Shown piece by piece: positions 1 to 5,248 of a stretch of 7,562 bases of DNA (position 1 is its first letter; the number at the start of each line of letters is the position of its first letter). The stretch lies in NCBI GenBank assembly GCA_016206955.1, contig JACQQO010000113.1, forward strand, positions 1-7,562, read 5' to 3'. The DNA comes from Candidatus Omnitrophota bacterium (GTDB taxonomy: Bacteria > Omnitrophota > Omnitrophia > Omnitrophales > Danuiimicrobiaceae). The position numbers were made by a program, and so were the translations under genes. Under the pieces are notes generated by a model, which saw only the letters and a list, made by a program, of their open reading frames with translations, did not search any database and had not been told where the DNA came from.

Positions 1-347
1 AATTCTAACTTCGGAAGGGATGTCAGGTCAAGTGACTTAAAACAGATCTTCATATCGCTGAGCAACTTCTCAACATTAAGACCTAATGTCCGTGACGGGT
101 AGTAACTTAAATAACCGCTTGAGGTTTTGAACAACTTTTTTGCTCCTTTTAAGTTGCCGCGCCTTAAGTGATGCAAAGCCACTGCCGCTTGAATCACGCC
201 TTTGTATAAATTCTTGTATTCATCCTGAGTTTCAAGCCAAAGGTCTTCGATCACCTCATGGCATTCAAAAAATTCTTCTTGGTTGAAAAGTTCGATTCCT
301 CTTCGAAAGCGTTCATCGACTGACATGGGCGGGCAATTGCCACTCAT
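1..347 (-). CDS. DUF309 family protein, 3' end beyond the window (partial)
   Basis: An open frame of 115 codons runs from an ATG at 347 to the left edge without a stop. After a short leader (MSGNCPP) it reads as a DUF309 (PF03745) protein: RRGIELFNQEEFFECHEVIE, then DLWL, then the YKGVIQAAVALHHL segment, then the RGNLKGAKKLF segment. The F-E-x-HE-x-x-E-D-x-W signature (residues 26-37) and the G-x-IQ-A-x-ALHHL helix (residues 50-60) are the family's hallmarks. The family is a small, soluble, all-helical protein of unknown biochemical function, and I do not assign one. Two starts are possible. The ATG at 347 has AGGTGG four bases upstream. The ATG at 326 (MSVDERF) lies nearer the usual domain start but has no Shine-Dalgarno sequence. 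I chose 347, but its ribosome-binding site and 5' flank lie in the palindromic repeat at 348-447, so 326 may be the ancestral start. It is the last gene seen in the operon. Confidence 0.85.
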   Translation of the reverse strand, partial: MSGNCPPMSVDERFRRGIELFNQEEFFECHEVIEDLWLETQDEYKNLYKGVIQAAVALHHLRRGNLKGAKKLFKTSSGYLSYYPSRTLGLNVEKLLSDMKICFKSLDLTSLPKLE

Positions 348-447
348 CCCACCACCTGCCTTGCAAGAGCGCGCACTTCATAATCAGCGCGCTCTTGAAA
401 CTCTGTGAGTTCTCGCCCCTGTGGGGCGAGGAAGGCAGGTGGTGAGA
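348..447. repeat. 100-bp composite palindromic element (putative MITE-like insertion)
   Basis: The arms ACCACCTGCCTT (351-362) and AAGGCAGGTGGT (432-443) are perfect 12-bp inverted repeats. They extend outward to 346/448 with one mismatch (349/445). Three further perfect hairpins lie inside: CAAGAGCGCGC (364-374) with GCGCGCTCTTG (387-397) around a 12-base loop; AACTC (399-403) with GAGTT (407-411) around TGT; and CTCGCCCC (412-419) with GGGGCGAG (423-430) around TGT. Almost every base is therefore paired, in a cloverleaf-like four-way junction. TCAT flanks the unit at 344-347 and 448-451, consistent with a 4-bp target duplication, though four bases could match by chance. The element overlaps the 3' end of the NUDIX gene and provides the Shine-Dalgarno of the DUF309 gene. 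No second copy is visible in this window. It resembles, by analogy only, palindromic MITEs, REP/BIME units or Rickettsia palindromic elements that insert into genes in frame. Confidence 0.75.
352..357 (-). promoter_or_regulatory. Shine-Dalgarno of the DUF309 gene, inside the repeat arm
   Basis: On the minus strand this reads AGGTGG, four bases before the ATG at 347. The spacing is short but usable. It favours the 347 start over the ATG at 326, which has no purine-rich sequence at the right distance. The site is part of the perfect outer stem of the palindrome (351-362 paired with 432-443), so a folded transcript would hide it. Translation through the NUDIX tail, which stops at 384, would disturb the inner hairpins and the far arm and could expose it. 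Confidence 0.45.
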
Positions 448-908
448 TCATGAAAGATAACATCGTAACGTACGAATCTCCCATTTTCATAAACGAACTT
501 TCCTGAGAAAAACCGTCCTTCGTCAATCCACTTCAGAAAAATAGGATCGCCTTCCCAAAGCGGAAGATCGAGCAGCTTCTCATCTTCAATCCACTTCAAA
601 TCACCTTCCTCGGATTCAGCTACTAATTCGCCCGAAAATTCATGGGCCACGAATACATAAACATACCAATCTTCCTCATCCTTAAAAGCGGGGAAAGTTA
701 AAATCCCGCGCAGCGATGGATTTTTAATCGCAAGGCCGGATTCTTCTTTCACTTCACGAATCGCGCACTCTTCAGGCGTTTCGCCAAGATGAAGTTTTCC
801 GCCCAGCCCATTCCATTTACCGTCGTGGATATCTCTTTTTCTTTTATTCCGATAAATCATGAGCGTCTGACCATTTTTTTTAATGTAACAAAGCGTAGCT
901 AATTTCAT
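384..908 (-). CDS. NUDIX hydrolase, MTH1/8-oxo-dGTP diphosphatase-like, with repeat-encoded C-terminal tail
   Basis: This 174-residue cytosolic protein probably hydrolyses a nucleoside triphosphate to the monophosphate and pyrophosphate, as sanitising MutT/MTH1 enzymes do. The substrate is inferred. The NUDIX box is complete at residues 37-59: G37, E43, then R51-E52-V53-K54-E55-E56-S57-G58-L59, which matches G-x5-E-x7-REUxEExGU. It is preceded by WNGLGGK (32-38), the layout typical of the MTH1 group. The domain body ends near residue 153 (GRFFSGKFVYENGRFVRYDVIF region). Residues 156-174 are an Arg-rich tail (TTCLPRPTGARTHRVSRAR) encoded by the palindromic element, and the TGA stop at 384-386 sits in the 12-base loop of its first hairpin. 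The tail is thus probably not original. The start ATG has GGAA six bases upstream, and the gene begins 15 bases after the BtuF-like gene ends, so it is very likely in the same operon. Confidence 0.9.
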   Translation of the reverse strand: MKLATLCYIKKNGQTLMIYRNKRKRDIHDGKWNGLGGKLHLGETPEECAIREVKEESGLAIKNPSLRGILTFPAFKDEEDWYVYVFVAHEFSGELVAESEEGDLKWIEDEKLLDLPLWEGDPIFLKWIDEGRFFSGKFVYENGRFVRYDVIFHDLTTCLPRPTGARTHRVSRAR

Positions 909-923
909 TGCTTGTTCCGCACC

Positions 924-1883
924 CTACAATCGCTTCCAGCCGATTCCCTCATGGCCAAAATGAAACTCGTTCGGATGAATGATTTCAGCCAATATTTCAA
1001 TGGATTCCACCAACCTCGGGCCCGGACGGTTGAAGTACTGATTCCCATCCAAGATGAATACTTTGTTTTGTTTGGCTGCGCGAAGTTGTCCCCATTCGAT
1101 TTTTGCGGTCAAAAGCGGAAGGTCTTGTCGAGCGCGTTTGATGTCAAATCCACAGGGAGCAATCAAAATAATTTCAGGATCTTCTGCGGCTAACTGATCG
1201 AAACTTAGCCAAGGCGAATGCTTTCCCGCTTCCCCAAACACGTTTTTACCGCCCGCGAGCTCAACCAATTCCGGCATCCAATTTCCGCCCGCCATTAAAG
1301 GATCGATCCATTCAATGTAGGCGACAGAGGGCCGAGATGAAAAAGATTTCACTCGAGTCGATAGGTCGGTAATTCTGCGCCTAAGCCCTTCAAGCAATTG
1401 AACCCCGCGTTCGGAAGCTTCCAAGGCTTCTGCCACGCGTTCGATCCCCTGCCAAATATCTTCAAGTGTATTAGGCTCTAAGGAAACAATCTTGGGTCGT
1501 GAACTAACAAACTTTGAAACTGCCTGTTCCACATCTCTAAGGCTCACAGCACAAACCACGCAATGGGACTGTGTGACAATCACGCTTGGCTGAAGTCCTT
1601 CCAACACATCGGCAAAAACTTCATAGACGGACAAGGCCGATCTGGGATCGACCCGAGTTTCTACCGAAGAATACGATTGTTTAAGAACCTGCTTAACGCG
1701 TTTGTCAATTTCCAAACTGCTGCCTTCCGTATCGAATTTTGGCTTCGTGCAGATGGGGAGTATCTTAACCGATTCGGGAAAATCGCACTCATGGGATCTT
1801 CCCACCAATTGATCTCGGAATCCAAGCGCACAAAGTATTTCTGTGGCACTCGCAATCAGAGAAACTATTTTTTGAGAGGGCAT
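924..1883 (-). CDS. BtuF-like periplasmic-binding-fold protein (cobalamin-binding family, COG0614), no signal peptide
   Basis: This 319-residue protein has the class III (TroA/BtuF, PF01497) two-lobe binding fold. The N-terminal lobe begins at once with KIVSLIASATEILCALGF (5-22) followed by VGRSHECDFP (27-36). Both are typical of proteins annotated 'cobalamin-binding protein'. The central TQSHCVVCAVS (104-114) carries two cysteines. The second lobe has YIEWIDPLMAGGNWMPEL (189-206) and ends with YFNRPGPRLVESIEILAEIIHP (283-304). There is no signal peptide or lipobox. The only ATG is 1881-1883, and a stop lies 16 codons upstream in the same frame, so no export signal has been missed by start choice. 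Unlike classical BtuF it should be cytoplasmic, as in many members of this subfamily, whose role is not settled. It follows the CPBP gene by 4 bases with no strong Shine-Dalgarno, suggesting translational coupling. The ligand could be a corrinoid or an iron chelate; the sequence does not decide. Confidence 0.85.
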   Translation of the reverse strand: MPSQKIVSLIASATEILCALGFRDQLVGRSHECDFPESVKILPICTKPKFDTEGSSLEIDKRVKQVLKQSYSSVETRVDPRSALSVYEVFADVLEGLQPSVIVTQSHCVVCAVSLRDVEQAVSKFVSSRPKIVSLEPNTLEDIWQGIERVAEALEASERGVQLLEGLRRRITDLSTRVKSFSSRPSVAYIEWIDPLMAGGNWMPELVELAGGKNVFGEAGKHSPWLSFDQLAAEDPEIILIAPCGFDIKRARQDLPLLTAKIEWGQLRAAKQNKVFILDGNQYFNRPGPRLVESIEILAEIIHPNEFHFGHEGIGWKRL

Positions 1884-1887
1884 GGAT

Positions 1888-2715
1888 CTAACCGACAGAG
1901 GCCGTTCCTCTTTTTTCTCGTTCCGTAATCAAATAATTTAAAATAAAGATTCCGAGGATAAAAAAAATCCATGCCAGAAATCCCCGCCGCGCATCCGCTT
2001 CAAGGCCGAGCCAATAGGAATCGACCCCGGCTCCGATCATTTTCATTTTCCGGGAGAAAATTTTCGCAAAGAGAATGCCGGAATGAATTCCAACGGGAAG
2101 AAAAAGTGACCTTGTTTTTAAATAGGCCATGCACAAAAGTAAATTGAGGCTGAAGAGTCCACCGGCAAGCATCATTTGACGCGGTTGGGTGAAAAAACTA
2201 AGCGGATTCGCCAAATCGTGAAAGACAACAAAAATAAGTCCCGTGACCGTAACCGCAATCCATTTGGGTAAATCTTTGAGCAAAGTCTGAAGAAAAAATC
2301 CCCGAAACATAATTTCTTCAGTCAGTGCGATCGTAAAGCCGCTGAAGGCCACGACAAAAGCGGTAACTAGTCTTCCAAAACCCGGTCGATACGTGAACAC
2401 AACTGCCCCAAATGCTCCCATCAAAAGGGAATAACCCACAAACGCAATTGCCCCGGCAGCCCACCCCTTCAAAAGTGTCACATACCATCCTGAATAAGCC
2501 CGCAGTCCTAGAGAAGAAAAAGGTTCCCGGTTCACATACTTTTGAAAAAGAAAAACTAGCAAGACGAAGAAAAGATAAAACGTTACCTGTCCGGTTCCGT
2601 GATGAAGAAGTAAACCAGCATCTTTTTGAAAAAGAAATTGAACGCCATAGTGAAGAGTGGCAAGAAACGCGGCAAAGACGAAAACAAAAGCAAAAATTTT
2701 AACGAAAGCCTTCAT
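1888..2715 (-). CDS. CPBP-family intramembrane protease-like protein (Abi/Rce1 type)
   Basis: This 275-residue polytopic membrane protein has about seven or eight hydrophobic segments, starting with residues 4-28 and ending with 247-263. It carries the conserved CPBP (PF02517) motifs in order. First is EEIMFR (E133, E134, R138), matching EExxxR. Next is FVVFH (162-166), matching FxxxH. Last is H211 in LPVGIHSGIL, the third motif. In Rce1-type enzymes the glutamates and histidines form the active site that cleaves near the C-terminus of prenylated or other membrane-bound substrates. Bacterial members act on peptides or have no known substrate, so the target here is unknown. The start ATG lies 30 bases after the FTR1 stop and has no clear Shine-Dalgarno. 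The short gap contains TATATAC, which might be part of an internal promoter, but no matching -35 is evident. Its stop is 4 bases before the BtuF-like start. Confidence 0.85.
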   Translation of the reverse strand: MKAFVKIFAFVFVFAAFLATLHYGVQFLFQKDAGLLLHHGTGQVTFYLFFVLLVFLFQKYVNREPFSSLGLRAYSGWYVTLLKGWAAGAIAFVGYSLLMGAFGAVVFTYRPGFGRLVTAFVVAFSGFTIALTEEIMFRGFFLQTLLKDLPKWIAVTVTGLIFVVFHDLANPLSFFTQPRQMMLAGGLFSLNLLLCMAYLKTRSLFLPVGIHSGILFAKIFSRKMKMIGAGVDSYWLGLEADARRGFLAWIFFILGIFILNYLITEREKRGTASVG

Positions 2716-2745
2716 AAATTCGAGATCAAGTATATACGGAAACGA

Positions 2746-3573
2746 CTAAAGATGGGAGATGATTTTGAGGGGCTTTTTTAAAAATAGAAAAACAATGCTT
2801 AAATACATCCAATACAGACTCACTTCCACCAAGGAAGGATTGCCATTGTAACCAAAGAGGGCTTTTAAAAATGCGCCGATTCCCTGTTTTTCGTTCAAGA
2901 TGTGATTGATATTCCAGACGGGATAAACAATCGGAGAAACCCAGCCCAATTCTTCGAGTTCATGTATCCCATAAGCCAGAAGCCCTGCGGAGATCAAAAG
3001 AATAAAATACTCGGTGATTTTAAAAAAAGTCCGGATCGGAATTTTTCTTCCGCCCACGAATAAAAGATAAGCAAGCGAAATTGCCACCGCAAAACCCGAA
3101 AGACCGCCCCAAAAGGAAACGACGCCGGAATTCTGAATGGAGACGGCCTTTAAAAATAAAACGGTTTCGGCTCCCTCACGAAAAACAGCCAGAAAAGGAA
3201 GGGTTAAAATCGCAAAATATTCTCCGCCGGTGACCGCTTGTTCGATCCTAAGCTCCATCTCAGATCTCATCTTCCGCGCCTGAGCGTTCATCCAAAAAAC
3301 CATATAAGTGAGCACGCCGCACGCTAAAAGTGAAATCGAACCTTCGATTATTTTCTGTACGTTTCCCTGCGCTGATTTGGTCAAGGCTGCCAAAACAAAA
3401 CTCGCGGCGATGCTTGCCAAAATCGCTACCACCGTACTTGCAATCACATGAGGAAAGAAACGCTTTTGATTTAATTTCGCAAGGGCAGTCAAAATAATTC
3501 CCACAATGAGGCTTGCTTCAAGCGTCTCGCGAAAAACAACTAAAAATGTGGCAAGGAGAGAGCCTCCGTTCAT
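2746..3573 (-). CDS. FTR1/EfeU-family high-affinity iron permease
   Basis: This 275-residue integral membrane protein is very close in size to E. coli EfeU and has about seven membrane helices. The family's two iron-coordinating RExxE motifs are both intact: R15-E16-T-L-E19 in the first helix (FRETLEASLI) and R132-E133-G-A-E136 in the fourth (FREGAETVLF). The conserved GIHELEELG segment (202-210) is also present. FTR1 proteins move iron across the cytoplasmic membrane. In yeast and in EfeUOB they work with an oxidase or periplasmic partner, but no such partner (multicopper oxidase, EfeO, EfeB, P19) is encoded here. The start overlaps the TonB stop in an ATGA (3570-3573), which strongly implies translational coupling. 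It is probably the inner-membrane step for the iron brought in by the receptor upstream. It could be named efeU, but without efeO or efeB the symbol is left blank. Confidence 0.93.
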   Translation of the reverse strand: MNGGSLLATFLVVFRETLEASLIVGIILTALAKLNQKRFFPHVIASTVVAILASIAASFVLAALTKSAQGNVQKIIEGSISLLACGVLTYMVFWMNAQARKMRSEMELRIEQAVTGGEYFAILTLPFLAVFREGAETVLFLKAVSIQNSGVVSFWGGLSGFAVAISLAYLLFVGGRKIPIRTFFKITEYFILLISAGLLAYGIHELEELGWVSPIVYPVWNINHILNEKQGIGAFLKALFGYNGNPSLVEVSLYWMYLSIVFLFLKKPLKIISHL

Positions 3574-4169
3574 TCACGTTCCTTCTCAGTCAAAAGAAAC
3601 CGGACTGGAATTTTGATCCACGACGAAAACGACATAATGCCCACTCGAGCAGGAAGGAATTGCCACGTTCGAATCGTTTTCAAGGCCGATTCATCCAAGA
3701 TGCCGTACCCTGAGCTTTTGTAAATTTTAATTTGATCCACGCCGCCATTTTCACTCACCAAAACTTTTAAGACCACAACCCCTTGCCATCCTTGTTCGCG
3801 TGCGCGGTTGGGATAAATGGGTGACGGATTTTTTAAATACGCCGGTTTTGTTTGCGTCACCGCTCCTTTGACTGGTGGAATGTAAACGGCTTTTTTGATC
3901 AACTCTTTTCTGGGTTGTTCTTTTTTTTGAATTTCGGGAGAGGTATCAAGATTTTTCAGAGTCATTACCGCTTCGATCTTTTGTTTTTCTTTTTTGATGT
4001 CGCGTTGATTTAAAATGACAACTTCCATGCTGCTCGGAGCTTGTTCCACCGCATATTCCGGAGACGGTGAGAAAAAACTTCCGAAGCCAATTAAAGTGAC
4101 ATGGCCGATAAATGAAGAAACTAATATCGAATTAAAAACATGCTGTTTATAAGAAAAGGGAAGCTTCAC
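3570..4169 (-). CDS. tonB: TonB energy-transducing protein
   Basis: This 199-residue protein has one N-terminal membrane anchor (about residues 12-33), a periplasmic linker and a C-terminal TonB domain (about 105-195). The anchor contains S19-x3-H23, the same spacing as the functionally critical Ser16/His20 pair of E. coli TonB. The C-terminal domain starts with the usual SPIYPNRAREQGWQGVV (116-132) and ends with SALKTIRTWQFLPAR (161-175) and WIKIPVRF (184-191). It should carry ExbB-ExbD proton-motive energy across the periplasm to the TonB box of the receptor encoded three genes upstream. The linker (about 50-100) is Lys/Glu-rich and short, and lacks the long Pro-Glu/Pro-Lys repeats of enterobacterial TonB. 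Both ends overlap neighbours by 4 bases, with ExbD upstream (4166-4169) and FTR1 downstream (3570-3573). This indicates a TonB dedicated to this system rather than a general one. Confidence 0.92.
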   Translation of the reverse strand: MKLPFSYKQHVFNSILVSSFIGHVTLIGFGSFFSPSPEYAVEQAPSSMEVVILNQRDIKKEKQKIEAVMTLKNLDTSPEIQKKEQPRKELIKKAVYIPPVKGAVTQTKPAYLKNPSPIYPNRAREQGWQGVVVLKVLVSENGGVDQIKIYKSSGYGILDESALKTIRTWQFLPARVGIMSFSSWIKIPVRFLLTEKERE

Positions 4170-4564
4170 CTTACGTCCTCATGCACAATATTGACTTGTT
4201 TTGCACCGGCTTGCCGCGCCAAATCCATCACTTGAACAAAATACTTATATGCCATTTCCTTGTCACCGCGAACGTGAACGGATTTTTTGGAATCTTGAGT
4301 GAGCCTACGGCTTAATTCACTTTTAAGATCGGACATTTGAACTTGAGACCGATTCACAAATACTTTCCCTGTTTGATCGATGCTGACGATGATTTGCTGG
4401 GGTTCTTTCAAATCATGAATTTGGGCTTTTGGCAAAGTCAACTTCAAAGCGGGATTCAGAAATGAAGAACTCAGCATGAAAAAAATCAGAAGCTGAAAGA
4501 CAATGTCAATTAAAGGCGCCATATCCAGGCTTAAACTCGGGCGTTTGGGGCGTAAGAATTCCAT
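4166..4564 (-). CDS. exbD: ExbD/TolR-family proton channel subunit
   Basis: This 132-residue protein has a short cytoplasmic N-terminus, a single membrane helix (about 16-34) and a periplasmic domain. The helix contains D20 in the APLIDIVFQLLIFFML segment, equivalent to the essential proton-carrying Asp25 of E. coli ExbD. The periplasmic part (about 56-128) follows the family layout: IIVSIDQTGKVFVN strand, helix, then KSVHVRGDKEMAYKYFVQVMDLARQAG. With ExbB it forms the inner-membrane proton channel that drives TonB. Its ATG overlaps the ExbB stop by one base (TAATG, 4562-4566) and its stop overlaps the TonB start. A TolR role cannot be excluded from the family alone, but the adjoining tonB and receptor genes, and the absence of tolA, tolB and pal, make ExbD the better name. 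Confidence 0.92.
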   Translation of the reverse strand: MEFLRPKRPSLSLDMAPLIDIVFQLLIFFMLSSSFLNPALKLTLPKAQIHDLKEPQQIIVSIDQTGKVFVNRSQVQMSDLKSELSRRLTQDSKKSVHVRGDKEMAYKYFVQVMDLARQAGAKQVNIVHEDVR

Positions 4565-5247
4565 TAGGAAACCACTTTCATCGCTTCTTGGGTTGCTTCG
4601 ACATCGGTCGAGCGGAAATCTTTGGCCGATTGTTTGCCGAAAAATTCATCCAGCTCCGAAATAATAAATTGCATCCTGCGCGAAATCCGGTCGGCTTCGG
4701 TTTCGAAGGCATGGAAAGCCGCCATACATGGAATCGCGATCAAAAGACCGAATACCGTCGTGATCAAAGCCTCCCAAATTCCCGCCGCCAAATCTCCCGG
4801 CTGAACTTGCCCGCCCAAAAGCTCAATTTGATGGAAGGCGGTCACAAGCCCAGTCACCGTTCCGAAAAGCCCGAGAAGAGGGGCGATATGAGTCACAGCG
4901 GCAAGGGCGCGTAAACGGGATTCGACTTTTTCGAGGGCATAAGAACCTTCGCGCTTCAGAATTTCGTTTCGGAGCGCATCGGAACGTAAATGCTTTAAAT
5001 AATGCTCCGCGATTCGGGGAACCGGATTCGGATGTTTGCGGCACAAAGCCAAAGCTTCTTTCACTTTTCCTTTCGACAAAAGCTGCTTCAAATTTTCGCT
5101 AAATGCCCCATAGTCAAATCGGAGTTTCCAGAAATAGTAGGAGCGTTCCACGATAATCGCAAAACCCAAAACAGAACACAAAAGGAGGGGCCACATGGCA
5201 AAGCCCCCTTTAAGAAATAATTGAATTAAACTTTGATCCCAAAACAT
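4564..5247 (-). CDS. exbB: ExbB (MotA/TolQ/ExbB proton channel family)
   Basis: This 227-residue protein has three membrane helices: about 15-34 (FAMWPLLLCSVLGFAIIVER), 118-139 and 157-178, with a cytoplasmic domain between the first and second. The pore motifs are intact. LGLFGTVTG (125-133) holds T130, matching E. coli Thr148. The third helix holds E159 and T164 in GIWEALITTVFGLLIAIP, matching Glu176 and Thr181. ExbB forms the pentameric shell of the ExbB-ExbD proton channel. The ATG at 5247 follows the receptor stop by a single base. Its Shine-Dalgarno (minus strand GAGAGGTGA, about 8 bases upstream) is embedded in the last codons of the receptor gene, so receptor and ExbB are almost certainly co-expressed. 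The C-terminal 25 residues are hydrophilic and poorly conserved in the family. Confidence 0.93.
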   Translation of the reverse strand: MFWDQSLIQLFLKGGFAMWPLLLCSVLGFAIIVERSYYFWKLRFDYGAFSENLKQLLSKGKVKEALALCRKHPNPVPRIAEHYLKHLRSDALRNEILKREGSYALEKVESRLRALAAVTHIAPLLGLFGTVTGLVTAFHQIELLGGQVQPGDLAAGIWEALITTVFGLLIAIPCMAAFHAFETEADRISRRMQFIISELDEFFGKQSAKDFRSTDVEATQEAMKVVS

Positions 5248-5248
5248 G

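Noticed and set aside
364..397. Intrinsic terminator after the NUDIX gene
   Set aside because: The stem is strong, but it is not followed by a T-run on either strand, and the gene's stop codon lies in the loop. Transcription probably continues into the DUF309 gene.
351..443. tRNA or tmRNA-like gene, because of the cloverleaf-like fold
   Set aside because: The arms have the wrong sizes and order (11-bp stem with 12-base loop, then two hairpins with 3-base loops). There is no 7-base T-loop or anticodon loop, and the outer stem is 12 bp instead of 7.
450..506. Plus-strand 18-codon frame starting MKDNIVTYES with AGGTGG seven bases upstream
   Set aside because: It is antisense to the NUDIX coding region, very short and without recognisable features. 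The Shine-Dalgarno-like sequence is just the symmetric arm of the palindrome.
344..526. Minus-strand 60-residue frame beginning MTKDGFSQES
   Set aside because: It lies in another frame of the NUDIX 3' end and the repeat, has no family resemblance and no good ribosome-binding site.
1563..1928. Plus-strand 121-residue frame opposite the BtuF-like gene
   Set aside because: It is antisense to a well-conserved coding region, and its composition is that of a shadow frame.
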